A DNA stretch of 64,000 nucleotides from Botryococcus braunii (Eukaryota; Chlorophyta; Trebouxiophyceae): NCBI GenBank assembly GCA_002005505.1, contig KV908458.1, positions 348,865-412,864 of the forward strand. Direction: 5' to 3'. Made by a program: the position numbers and the translations under genes. Below, one piece after another: positions 1 to 38,684 of this stretch (position 1 is the first letter of the stretch; every line of letters begins with the position of its first letter). The notes beneath the pieces are model-generated. The model had not been told where the DNA came from. It saw nothing but the letters and a program-made list of their open reading frames with translations, and made no database searches.

Positions 1-673
1 CGCGGTCAAATTGAAAGCAGCTTGGAAGTGACCATATTGCTAGAGCTGTTGAACGACGCAGCACTGATCCCCTTTCCCATGAAGTTACTTTGTCGTAATC
101 ATGGAACCGTTGTCGGTTAGCGGGCAGTGCCGCACCAGGCCCAGCATCTGGGGTTTCGGCACGGATCATGTGCTTTTTGTGCATTTTACCCTGATATGCT
201 TTAAGATTTCCAAGCCAATTGGGTTTGGTATTGTGTTGTCAGGGGACTGCTTTCGTCCGTGCCCCGAGGATTGCTGCCTTAAATTCCGCACTTTACCCCA
301 GATGGGGTAATCAGGGGGGCATAGAGAAATTGGAGTATATCATTGTAAGTTAATCACAGCGCGTTAGTTTCTTGAGCTTGGAAGTTCCTCAGGAGCCTCC
401 ACGTTCCAACCCTTGTGGTTTACCCTGTACTATATTTCCGCAGTTACTTTTGGTGACCAGGCTTGAGCCTTTGTTAAGTCCGCTCGTCATCCTTTTCAAA
501 CAATTTTGCATTTATGAAGGGGGCTCTTGCCATTTGCATGACCAGAATTTGGGGAGGGTTTCAGAGTCTTGATCTGACTTCGATGTTGTACAAGTGGGGA
601 TTGCCGTCTAGGCTTACACCGTATGTGACAAGCGGGTTCCATTACTGATCCAAATGACATTTTACAGAACGAA
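1..673. other. 5' flank of the NIN-like gene, no exon recognised
   Basis: No conserved coding segment is recognisable here on either strand. The frame that leads into the first recognised exon of the downstream transcription factor is open only from about 626 after an in-frame stop. This stretch is therefore probably promoter, 5' UTR or an upstream intron. A short leader exon cannot be excluded. Confidence 0.4.
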
Positions 674-7602
<6,929 letters not shown>

Positions 7603-9335
7603 TGTGCAGAAGTGCGTTCCACACTCACCTGATTCAGAAGCTGCTGCTGGTGGGCAACTGCTGCAATGTTGGGGCGACTACTGTCCCTCCTGAGGATCCC
7701 CCTTGAGCAAGTGTCGGTCCTCATTTTATGGCAAATATAAAGTGCCGATACGTCAGGGTCGCTCGCGCAAACATTCCCGTCCACCCTTTGCGTCTTGCCG
7801 TGGGAAGGTTGTGTATGGCAATCGCGACCTCTCCTTTTTGACTATTCAGTTCAAATATCTAGGAAGGATGTTCATGATGAATGGCGATGAAGGGGTGGGG
7901 CTGGGTGTTCAAACATCTGGGATGGTCTGGTTAGTGTCTGCTTTTCCGGATCCTTTTGCTGGAAATTCGCATAGGTGCAATGGATGAGGTTGAAATTTGA
8001 AGGGCCGCTGTGCAAGTTTCACGTCATCAAAGAAGATCACGTGGCCATTTGCATGTTTGTGTGTGCGCTTTCACGGGCCACCAGGACTGCTTTCCTCCCC
8101 CTCCTGTGTTTGCTTTCCGTTGTTTCTGTGCATGTATCGTATTTTTTTGTAAGCATTCTGAGTTGCTTTCGTGGTGTATAGAGAGGGGAAAGGAAATGAT
8201 AGTGCAAATGCCTTACTGTGGCATGAAGAGTGTTGTTGTCGTGTATAGCTTATGTACCAACAACTGTTGGATTAGGCCTAAAGCCACCAGCACATCTTGG
8301 ACCCGAGAGGAAAGCGTGTGGCTTTGCTGTGCCTCTTTGTGACCCATGCCAGTCGTGATGATCTGCAGTATGTTCCTTGTCGGGCCCCCGGAAGTTGCAA
8401 GCACAGTTCAGGTATCTTGTTTATTAGACAATTCTGTCAGGTCCTGGGATGGTACCAATACTCACAAGACAAGGTTCTGAAAGGATAGCTTGAAGACGAC
8501 AGTTGAATGGCTGCGGTCCAACTTGGGCCGTGCCTCCTTTGCAAACAATCTTCAGACAGCCCTGAAGATGTTGTTAGGTCCGTGTCTTCTGCAGAGGACG
8601 GCCATGGTGACTGATGTTTGCAAGACAGGGGGTTATCTGGCTTGTACAGTCTGTCAGTGAAAGTGCTTAGTAGTCTACCATGACTTATTTAGCGTCGCTT
8701 CGAGCACAGAGAGTTGTTTCAAAGCGGAGGGACGGATTGAGACTTGGAAGGAAAGGGCTTTGAAGGTGTCTACATTTCTTGCAGGAGTGTAGGACTGGTG
8801 GTGAGGGGTTTGCTGACGCATCCATGATTTTTTCACTTTCCTGATTTGGGATGGTGTGTCACTTGCTATGCTAAAGTTGAACGCTCCCAGCCCAAAGTTT
8901 CTTAGCGCAAAGATGGCTCCCTCACACTGCTGCATGAGTTTTGTTTACGTCCAAGATCTTCCTGCAGTTGAACTGGGCTATACACGGATATGGCAGCATA
9001 CTGGTGTGTCTGTTTCATGCAAACTATGCAGACGCAATTACAGTTTGTTAGTGCGAACGGATTACCTGGTACGGTTGGTGGACCTTGCCTTCGTTCAATG
9101 GCACTGACGCAATGATGCAGCCACCAACAAAGGTCTAGCTTGAATTGAGCCCTAGCTAGGGTTATGCTTAGGAAATGCTTTGGGCCTACTGATCTGTACG
9201 TTGTGCTGAAGCAGGGTCGGGAGGCAAGTGAGTGGAGGGCCTGCACGAGTGTTGTTCCATTTATCTCTGTGTGCTGGCTCTGATTTCTGTTACTAGCTTG
9301 TGCTCTCCATTTCCCACGGGAGGGCACATACTTTG

Positions 9336-9459
9336 GGAACTTCCTTTGCCAGAGTAGTGGTTATGCTTCACGTTTCACCTATATAGTGTACTATAATTCG
9401 AAACAACAGTATTTAGATAAAAGGTGAAGCATGTCCACTAGTCTGGCAAAGGTAGTGCC
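9336..9459. repeat. Imperfect inverted repeat (hairpin, about 124 bp)
   Basis: The left arm beginning CCTTTGCCAGAGTAGTGG at 9343 pairs with the right arm ending CTAGTCTGGCAAAGG at 9452. The arms are about 32 nt with three or four mismatches, and there is weaker complementarity further in. It could be a small foldback transposon or a pre-miRNA-like hairpin. Confidence 0.7.
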
Positions 9460-10440
9460 GTAATCATTGTACATTAGCAAAAGGGGCAGGTGATCATGAC
9501 ACTATCACGTGTGCCTAGGTCTTGAGAGCTCCCTAATGAAGCAGTAGTAGTACATGCGAAGTCTGGACGTTTTAGGCCTTTCCTGTTCATTGTTGGGGCG
9601 AATGGGAAGCCTATTCGATATGAATTGTTAAATTTTCCAAGGTCGGTATTCGGGACAAGCTTGGTTTGAAGTGAAGCATGATGGAGGCACATCCTTGTGA
9701 AATGAGATGCAGCATTGCAATGCAACGCGTATAAAGCATTTGAAGATTTCCGTTGGAGCCAACTTTATTATATGCAACCTTGAGCTGGAGATTAGTTAGG
9801 GTTGCCTGATAAGCTTGTCGCAGAGGACCCGGATGTCATGCAGGTGTCTTCATTTCAGTATCAGCTGTGCATTTGCACGTGGTGTTTCCTATTTGAGAGT
9901 TTTTTTGGATAAACGAGTTTCCTGTAGATACTTTGCCATCCGGAATAAGATCACCATGCCGTTTTGGCCTTGTGAGTTCACCTCCACTTGTCATTCAAAG
10001 TCTTCGTATCTTAAGATGGGCTTCTACAACCTGTAGGCGACAAGACAATGTGGCCATGGCCAGATGTTGTTAATGCATGTTTGATGGCTTTTTATGCAAT
10101 TATCCGTACACTACACGGGTTCAGCGGAAACATGTGGTACGATAGTTGGGAATTTCTGCAAGCCTTACGGCACCATCACCAAAACAAGTGCAATTGCGTG
10201 TCGCATAGCAGCAGAAGCCCCAGGATTATAGGGATAGATGGCATGTTGTGTGGCTTTGAATTGCCATTTGCAATATCAGAGGACAGTTTTGCAGATTGTG
10301 TCGATAAAAATGGAACCTCCCTCCCTCCCTCCCTCCCTCCTTTCCAACCCCCCACCCCCTTCTCTTTTGTGCATCATGATGGCATGATGGCATCCCCCTC
10401 TCCCCCTTTTTGTGTCGCTCGCTCCGTGTCGTTCCTGGCC

Positions 10441-10510
10441 ATGTCCTTAGGGGATTTTCACAATCACCTTTTAATATGTCCCTAAGGGATTTTCACAATC
10501 ACCTTTTAAT
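10441..10510. repeat. 35-bp direct tandem repeat, two copies
   Basis: Copies at 10441-10475 and 10476-10510 differ at two or three positions and share GGGATTTTCACAATCACC. The array directly abuts the foldback element starting at 10514. Confidence 0.85.
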
Positions 10511-10513
10511 ATA

Positions 10514-10849
<336 letters not shown>

Positions 10850-11715
10850 AATTCTAAAAAATGGAGAATTAAAGAATGGACCTTTTATTCGGTGTTTTTT
10901 ATGTGTAGATGAGGTATATATAGCTGGCGCTACATGGCATACTATACTATTTGTATGAGCTAAATTTGAACATAAATCATACAACCAGGGGTCTACGTCC
11001 GTTGCGCATTTCCTAGTATCTTATACGCTCCACCCGTGAGTTCCAATTGTGCTCCTCGAACTGGTCCAGTACAGGTCGGTTTTTGCAACGCCCCATTCCA
11101 ACCCTTACCTGCTATCTGCCTGGTGGCAATCAATTGGAACATCACATTTCATAGATCTACATGATGACAAACCCCCGCTGAACTAGAATAGCAAATGATC
11201 AGCAAGCCTCAGTCGAAACGCTTTCAGTGTATCATAAGGTATGTAACACAGTTATAATAATATATCTACAGGCTGTAGCGTGCAAATTCCTGTCATGTGG
11301 TATGGACGGCATGACAAGGGGGGGGGGGGGGTGGGTATATTGGGGACTTGTACCATCCCACAGGTGAGCGCAGGGCCCATTAACAGATCTCTATGTAGAG
11401 CCATAGAGTTTCAAATTTACTTTGTCCTCTGAAACACTTCTGGCAAGAGTTCCGTTTCAGATATGCTCACTGTCTATAAGGCCTTGCATGGGATTGGAAA
11501 CTGCCCCAATAAAAATGACATGTCATGAAAAACGACATCTGGTCAGCACTTATTGGTACTCCAGAGAGGTGCAGCGGCCACGCCATTCTAAGATTTAATT
11601 TCTTTTCAGAGGATAAATAAATGAATGAATGAATAACATGTATGAAAGGCTTGCAGTCTTTTGCAAAAGCACAACTAACGCATTTACAGGTATGTTCCTG
11701 TCTGTTGTGCCCTCG

Positions 11716-11775
11716 AATGCGACACGTACAGTGCTGTTGCTATGGCCATAGCAACAGCACTGTACGTGTCGCATT
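11716..11775. repeat. Perfect 60-bp palindrome
   Basis: The two 30-nt halves are exact reverse complements with no spacer; the centre is TATGGCCATA. The flanks continue as an imperfect inverted repeat (8 of the next 10 positions pair, and ATTTACA recurs on both sides about 55 nt from the centre). Because of the symmetry the same 19-residue peptide can be read on both strands, which is not evidence of coding. Confidence 0.95.
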
Positions 11776-12825
11776 GGAGGCCACAAGGGTGCTCTCTGCC
11801 TGTGTAAATCCGGCTGGGTCGCTTGTATGTGAGATTTGCGTCCTTCACGTCCCCCTACCTTGCTGGGGTTCCCACACTTCGCATTACAAACCTCTCTACG
11901 CTCCGTCACATTGCAGGCATTGTTAACATTGTACTTACACATGTGTAATTCTACGACTTGACTACTTGCCCCTCAGCAATACATGTCGCGTTGCTCTCAG
12001 TGCATTGGCCATCCTTTTGCTAATGCCGCTCGTGGTTCTTGGTTTTCAGAAAGTGACCACATGTTCTTTTGTTTGAGCCGGATCAGTCTCAATGGCCATC
12101 CTCAAGCTCACATGTTCACACTGGTATTCCTTCGATGCATCCAACTGAGTTGGGTGCCCGGAAATTGCTCAGTTCACAGTCGCCAAGTCCTTGGCAAGAT
12201 GAAGGTGCTCTCCTTCCACAATGTTCCTCTGAACGTGCTGTGTCCCTGATAATTGGTGGGATCATAGCCTTGCCCGTCCAATGCCACAGGTCCTGTTATT
12301 CCGATTTTGAATATGGTATGTGGACTCCTGCCGGGTGAATGCAGGCACCTTCGAGTAGAAAGCGCCAAGGGGTTCGTTCCTCTGCACATTCCAAATTGCG
12401 ACTCTGTTGCACTAGTCAGTAGCTAATACACACAACTTCATTTGTAACGTGTCCTGCCGTAAACTCCATGCATACGCATTGCATACTCGTACACTCGGTC
12501 TCTTCGGCATTGCATCGAGCAGCAAGGCTTTGGCAGCGTCATAGGCATTGTCCATGAGGCCTCCAGGGTTTCGCCTTACTTGATCGTCTCTTCGTCTTGC
12601 TAGAGTATTTCCTCCTCAACGGCCAACCGATGGCTGCACTCGAATTTTGTTAGGTAAAGAAGAAGGAAGGGGGGGGGGGGGGGAGACCAGCGAGCCAAGA
12701 GTCAGCCCGTGACTCCAAGGGTCCATCGTCATCATCTCCTATTGGTGTTAGCAATCCGTTGGCGAATGCTGCAAGGCCACCACCTTAGGCTTATTGAACT
12801 TCGCCTCTACGCACTCCAGTCTGTG

Positions 12826-32382
<19,557 letters not shown>

Positions 32383-35200
32383 TGTGCGGCGGACTCTGTC
32401 CGGAAGGGAGTTCAACCCTGGGCTTTCAACCGGTGTCGAGCTTCCAGCAATACCTAAACAAGTTGGGAATAATGACCAAAAAAATCATTTCAAATCTCCA
32501 CATCCGTCATGCCCATTCGGTCTTGAGCCGTCCCGTTGAGGTTGATCAACGGGGCGACCTTGCCTAAGGCTCAAGCAGCACGGAGCAATAAAACCCCAAA
32601 ATTTGCCAGCGATTTTTCATTTTAAATTTCTACGATCCGGCATAGAACGCCAATGGGAATCCAGAGGCAAGAACAATACACACGCCTTCGTAACAGGATG
32701 TATTCGGTGCGTTAAGATTCCGGTCATAGAGCCTCCATGAATGAGCCTGCACAATTCAAGACATATTATTGTAGCAAATGCAAATAAATATGCAAAGTCG
32801 ACAAGATGTCTGCAGCTGAACTCGTGGCGTGTCGTGTGGTAGACGCCTTGAAAACAGGGCACCGGATACCTCGGGTACCGGGCTGGTCCGGCCCCACCAC
32901 TGTGGGGCCAAGGTACCAAGGTACTATTAAGAGAAAAGTCAATAAACTTTAGAGTGAGGGAGGTCAAATTCACTTTTAAAGGTAAAAGTGAATATATCAG
33001 TCGAATTCATTTTTACCTTTTTGTTGGATTCCACAGCAGGAACGCTGGGTTTCACGTGTGGCACAAACCGTACATAGTGCCCCATAGATACTGTTTAAAT
33101 AAGGCTCTTCTTGCTTTCTCTCGTTCAGCCAGTTGAAAAATTATGTCCAAATACAGTTTCCCCCTTTACTTAGGTGAGTGGAGCAATTTGATGTAGCTGG
33201 CTTGTGTATTACTTCTCAAGTTATGTTATAAGTTATACATCAGTCACAACACCAGTAATTTCATGTGCAGTAAACACTTGCGTACTTTAAACCGGTATCC
33301 TCGTGGCATGTTGTCATACTACCTCATGCGTGGGTGTCATAATAACTTCACTTTCTGTACCATCTGTGTCACAATGTATTATGGTACAATATGTTTTCAT
33401 GTCACCTGTCTTTTTGCTTTCATGCGCACCAAATCAAAAGTGGCTCAATGAACAATCTTGCAGAGGGGTTTTAGACCACGAAAGCAACATGGGAACCTAT
33501 CATCACAATCTATCTTGCATACGTTCGTGTGAAGTCATTCTCGCCCATACTTACAAGATCTGATTCTACAGGATCGATGGTACACGCTTGTAAGCTTGTT
33601 ATTAAGTACCTCAAGCGGTACAACCCCGGTAGCTACACCTTTGGAGGGGCGAAAACCCAATGGTACCCGTGCTCCAGGAACACTGGCCAGTGGTCTGGGA
33701 CATATCCGACACTACATTACAAACAATACTGGAGGCTCAAATTTTAGTTTGGGATGTCCTCTTCATCTGGTACCAAAAGTCCTAGGACTTACAACTGACA
33801 GAAAATGTAGTACCCCTAGACATTTTCCGAAAGACTGGGGGAGTACTCAGTGAGACGGTGCAACCCCCACCGTATTGTAAAGCAATACACATGCCCTTGA
33901 GTGGAAAGCTTCGATGCTCCATTGACCACCACGGGCCCTTCTACTCCAGACTTGCCATTACGTTCAATACCGTATTCTTGGAGCCCATGATTCTAAAACG
34001 CCCGCTTTCAACCACAAAGGTGCAGCTGTCATCTGTTCGACGGCCACATGACCACATAGATGCACAGGTGTTACGAAAGAACATCCATTAATCATGGCGT
34101 CCATTAGCAATTCCGACCTATACATGGATAATACCACGTTTTTAAGAAACGAGCAATCACAGTTGTCTGTCCAAACCCCTGAACACCGGCTCACGTTCCT
34201 CATCTAAAATGTGGATACCCACAACTGCTTAACTTGATTCCAAATATTGTTGTCGTACCCCATTCGGCTTGCCACCACAGAAGTCCGAAGTTATAAAGCA
34301 AATTTCCCTCAGAACCTTATGGCCCCTGTTGGAGAGGGAACACTCAATTATGCCATTGCTTCAATAAATTTTGAGAGTGGCACGACCCTTTCAGGGGCTG
34401 CAGTTCACATACAAGGGTTGATCCAAACTTCCTGGATTGCCTTTCTCTCATACCTTTAAAAACCAATGTCTTGCAAATAAATGCTTGTCTACCACAGCTG
34501 TCACAGCAGTGCTTGCTGTGCATGCCGGCATTTCTATGTTGCCCTAACTTTTGCCGAGGGTCAGCAGTTCGGCATCCAAATAACCTCTTGTTGTAGTTTC
34601 CACCGATAGCCACTCAAAAAGGGGACTAGCAAATCCCTATGACCAAAAGTGGATCTAGATACGTATTTACCCTATACATATCTATGAAGCATTCCTACAA
34701 AACTTTGGATTTTCATATCTTTTCAAGTGCTCTTTGCTCAGCTCTTTACAGCTGAACATTAGGCTTGAACGGCTTAAATTGTTTCCCCTTGGCGATAGGT
34801 ACACAATTTAACACCCTTCTCCTCACAATATATTGTTGCTTACCGCATGACCCTACCAAAAAGTGGAGTCAGGATCATGGCCCTCTCTCCAGACAGCAAA
34901 TACCAGTGTACACTAAGACCGGGACCCGCCCCAGTCCATCGTCCCACCATTCCAGATTATGCACACCCTCACAGCCACTTCACACAGCTTACGGATGGAC
35001 CAACGGCGACATTGCAATTGCAAGCGTCCGTCCAATTGCTGTCTATTCTATGCCAAATGATGACACCATGAGTGGAACAAGAGATCAGCAGAGGGGCTGA
35101 GGGGGAAGCAGGAAAAGCCCAAAGCACAAAGTGCAACTACCATCAATTTTACGATGCATCCTGGCTACTTAAGGCCGTTCATTGCCACAGGTTTTAAGAG
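32383..35200. other. Spacer upstream of the SEN1-like gene
   Basis: No coding segment was recognised. The part just above 32382 should contain the SEN1-like promoter and 5' UTR. The rest has only short, non-conserved open frames on both strands and is free of long microsatellites, unlike the neighbouring introns. Confidence 0.45.
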
Positions 35201-36756
35201 TTACAAAGCCCCTGCCTTCTTCAGCAACTTCTGCAGTCTCCCATCTTCATACAGTGGGACCAGGCCCGGCCCATCCATGCAACCACCATAGCTCGTTCCA
35301 TTGATGAATATGTGAGGAACAGTTGCCCGTCCAGTCATCTTCCCCAGGCAATGGGAGAACTTTAGTTTCAAATGTCAAGATGGGCCTTGTATATTCGGCG
35401 TGATGGCCCAATTCATCAGCAATTTACAAAACTTGAATCTGATTCCACCCCCCCCCCCCGGGGGCTTTGCAGTAGCACAGAGTTTTGAAAACTACACACA
35501 AGACAAACCACAAATTGAACCCCACCCAACCTCTTGAACAGCCACGGAGCACCACGCCTCCATCGTCAAAAACAAAACACCAAAGTTTGCAAGGGGTAAA
35601 AAAGTAATGAAATCATAACATTTCTATTTGGAGTTCCAGACGGCGTTAAAAACCGAGTCAAAAACAACACTTCCACATCCAGGATCATTTGAGTCTGGTA
35701 TGCCCACTACATGGGCAATTGAAAGTGTATTCGCCAATCCAATACTATTTAAAATTAAGTGTTTTGGGTTGTGAAGGCCTTTTTTTGGGGTGAGCAGCGG
35801 TCTCACGTGTAGTGGGCTACAGAAAATGGAGGCTACAAATCACTTGATACCAGCCATATGGACTGCGATGCATGGGCAGTACCTTGCTAAGAACATGGAA
35901 AAAATGGACGCCCTCCTTTCCATCCAACTTATCCAGGTCTACATATTTCACCTTGGCCCCGAGGCCATTGAGCAAATTTCGCGCTTCAGAGGAAAACAAA
36001 GAGAACGAAGCACCAAATACAATTACCTGTACAGTCCAGTCGTGAAGTTCACTCCCATATTACAAAGAGCAGGATTTTACAATAAAGATTGCAATCATTA
36101 TTCAAACGCATTCTATTCCTTATCCGAGATGTCCATGTGTCACTCAAAAAAAAGGTTGGGGTACCAGCTCACAGTGATTACAGGAATAACCAAGCCGCAG
36201 AGGATAGTAAGTACTACATAAACAAAGAGCTACGCCGGGCTCGTCCATCACCTTGTTCTGACTAATCAACTTTTCAACCTTTTTGCGCGTTTGCGTTTCA
36301 TCGTATTCACCTGCAAGCAAGTGCATTTTCTAACACGACGTGATTCACAGCACCATGTGCAACACAGTATTGAATAGGCAGCGACATAAATCTCAAAAAT
36401 ATCGGGGTTAATGATAGTTACGTACCAGCCGCCCAACCCCAGAGGGCTTTCTTCGCATTGCTGAGCGTGGGAGTGTCATCGATAAGGAGCTTCAGGCGAT
36501 TGATAAGTCTAACTGCCGCATTTGGGGTCGGAATCATTTCTGAAAGCAATATAATATGCCCACGCCATCGTGAAGGATTCGCGGTAGAAAGCCCGTGCGC
36601 AATTCGAACCGGACATGTAAAAGAACGGCTCTTCACTGTGAGCGGAAGCCCAAGAGTGCACATACTACCCCCTTGCATTTGCATCATATTCGTTCCATGT
36701 GCAATGATGTTTTGCAGAGTTGCCCAGTTAGCTTGACGGGGCCCTGAATGGTTCAA
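35201..36756 (-). CDS. Glutaredoxin-fold protein lacking active-site cysteines, probably plastid-targeted
   Basis: Four exons in phase: 36426-36756, 36252-36310, 35883-36026, 35201-35338, giving 223 residues if translation starts near 36756. The first codon there is TTG, so a downstream ATG in the same exon (the MMQMQGG region) is the more likely start. The first exon gives a Ser/Arg/Thr-rich leader resembling a chloroplast transit peptide. The glutaredoxin domain follows: VEKLISQNKVIVFGASFSLFSSEARNLL is the first strand plus active-site helix (here split over two exons), then KVKYVDLD, then MTGRATVPHIF (the conserved TVP loop) and GGCMDG. Where the family has C-x-x-C or C-x-x-S after the first strand, this protein has SLFS, so neither catalytic cysteine is present. 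Family members use these cysteines for glutathione-dependent disulfide reduction or Fe-S cluster binding. A redox-inactive role such as scaffold or glutathione sensor is inferred. Fold assignment is firm. Confidence 0.82.
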
Positions 36757-37033
36757 ACTAGCCGAGATCTGCCGTCTACGTGACCTGCTTCCGGGAAAAG
36801 ATATGGTACAGCAGATCTGTTAGTAATCAGTTCGATATGCCAGAGATCGCGAAACGACATCGAGGCATTGACAGGAAGCTGTACTATCAATTGGAAGAGC
36901 TATCAATCCGGCTTCCGTTGAGCCGGAGCAGCCCACGATCCCGTAATGGGATGCTCGAAATTCCGTTTCAAGTATGTTTGTGAAGTGCGAAACACATAGA
37001 GAGCGACAGACATATATGATAGCAAAATATTTC
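36757..37033. promoter_or_regulatory. Short divergent intergenic region (candidate shared promoter)
   Basis: Fewer than 300 bp separate the 5' ends of the divergent glutaredoxin-like and NTF2-like genes, both of which appear to encode leader-bearing proteins. No specific element was identified; the call rests on spacing only. Confidence 0.35.
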
Positions 37034-37690
37034 ATGCTGACGACGGTCCTGGGGGGTACCTTCAGGTGTGCATCTCTAAAGTGTGTTTGTGGAGACCTTT
37101 CTCCCCACTTGGTTCGTAACCTTGTCGAAGTTCCTGGTGCCCTGGGTTTCAAGACGTTCCCTTCACGCTATGGATTGGTGGTGAACAGACTTGTTGTTGC
37201 AACTTCTGTGAACCCTTCGGTAGAAAAATCGTGCGCATCAGGTTTGTCGAGGATGGCCACTTCCGCTCCAGAAGGTCTTCCCAATTCGGCTCAAGAAACT
37301 GTAGATGCGGTCCTGCAGGTATATCCTTGAACTTGGAACTGTTGGAATGCCAATTGCATTCTGTGTTTTTCGAACTACTTTGCCCTTAAAACTCTTGACT
37401 ATTGACAGGTTCCGGTCAAGCAAACAGGTAGGTCTTTATGGTTGAAGCCCACAAGCTTTCATGATGGAAATTTCGTTTAAATTATAACAAAGTTAGCAAT
37501 GCCACCGTAAGCCAATGCAAAGTCACCACAACTTTGGCCTGTATCACCCCCCCCCCCCCCCGTCCCCAAACAAGGAGCAAACTTCAAAGATCGCACATGA
37601 ATAAATGAGGTATAAATCAGGCTTCCATCTGAACACGCGCAGCTCCGCTCACCCCCCCACCCCACCCCCCGGGGTGCATACATGTGCTCG

Positions 37691-37778
<88 letters not shown>

Positions 37779-38684
37779 GCGCGCATACGCAGGCATGCCA
37801 TCCCCTGGTGCATGTCTTTGCGTCCAGGTGGACATATCTGAAAGAAAGGCAGTTTGAGGAAGCCAATTTTTGCTATGATTGCATTGGCAAGATAATACGG
37901 GAGTTGATTTAGTCTGCTATGGCGTCCAACCCACAATGCCATCCCGTGGGACTTCTGAAATAGGCTGTGTCTTTGTGCAGATGTACAGATCACGTGATAT
38001 CAATGAGCAAGCAGATGTACTGGAAAAGCACTACCATTCCACAGCACATTTTGTTGACCCCTTGATGAATTGTAAAGGAACTAAGGAGATATTGCTGGCC
38101 TTTTACTCGCTCATCAAGATCTTTGACACTGTTCAGATTGAACAGCTAAGTGCAAAACTTTCAAAAGACCCTCGGTTGCCACCAGGATTGGCATCTCAGA
38201 ACATTGAACAGGTGATGCACGAGTTTGGCAGTAATTTGATGAATTTTGGGGACCATGATCTCAGTAGGGGAAGCTGTTAAGGGATGTTTCAGTGATATTT
38301 AGATGGGTTATGCCAAGATTACCATACATTGGCCTTGATACCACAGGGGACCCATGATTGTTGTGGAAGATATAAGTGTCTGTCAAGGATCTGGGTGTGT
38401 CCGTTGATGTCACTGAATTTTTCAACTTGTTCAGCAGCAGGAGAGTACAAAATCTCACTGGAAGCGGTGACTGTTTTTGGTCTATACTTCAGGCATGTTT
38501 TTGGTTGTGCAATCAACATTTGCTGGATATTTGTGGCCCTAATGACAAGCATTTAATGACTGCACAGGTCGTCGTTCAAAATCATCAGATCTACACATTT
38601 GCACGAACAAGCCGACTATCCAAGTGGCTCTTGCCTCAGCAGATAGACATTGATAGTCAAATATTCCTGACCCTTGATGCGAAG
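37034..38684 (+). CDS. NTF2/SnoaL-like domain protein (3' end not located)
   Basis: Three exons with matching phase: about 37034-37318, 37981-38211, 38568-38684. The 5' exon encodes a leader rich in basic and hydroxylated residues, consistent with organelle targeting; earlier in-frame ATGs exist at 36974 and 37016. The joined product continues AVLQ|MYRSRDINEQADVLEKHY, then FVDPLMNCKGTKEILLAFYS and, in the last recognised exon, VVVQNHQIYTF and SQIFLTLDAK. The order (helical start, DP and G-x-x-x-I, then paired strands ending L-x-L-D) is the pattern of cone-shaped NTF2-like folds, which range from enzymes to small ligand binders, so no specific function is assigned. The expected last strand (often H-x-x-x-W) was not found; weak candidates lie at about 39330-39420. 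The intervening intron holds a C run and (CA)n. Confidence 0.6.
37545..37776. repeat. Poly(C) run and (CA)n microsatellite
   Basis: About 17 C near 37545-37561, and a GCGC/(CA)n tract at about 37691-37776, both in the first intron of the NTF2-like gene. Sense strand is (CA)n. Confidence 0.9.

Noticed and set aside
11595..11942. Open frames on both strands encoding the same Cys/His-containing peptide
   Set aside because: The shared peptide is produced by the perfect palindrome at 11716-11775; there is no domain and no exon context.
12540..12640. Possible extra C-terminal exon of the SEN1-like gene (basic, RRKYSSKTKRRSS on the - strand)
   Set aside because: It would need a codon phase that the preceding exon cannot supply with a GT donor; the simpler reading stops at 12826.
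33550..33853. Possible exon on the + strand (Gly/Thr-rich frame)
   Set aside because: Considered because composition looked protein-like, but there is no partner exon, no conserved motif and splice sites are weak.
37410..37428. 19-nt mini-exon between good AG and GT sites in the NTF2-like gene
   Set aside because: Including it breaks the phase of the next exon; skipping it joins two parts that read continuously.
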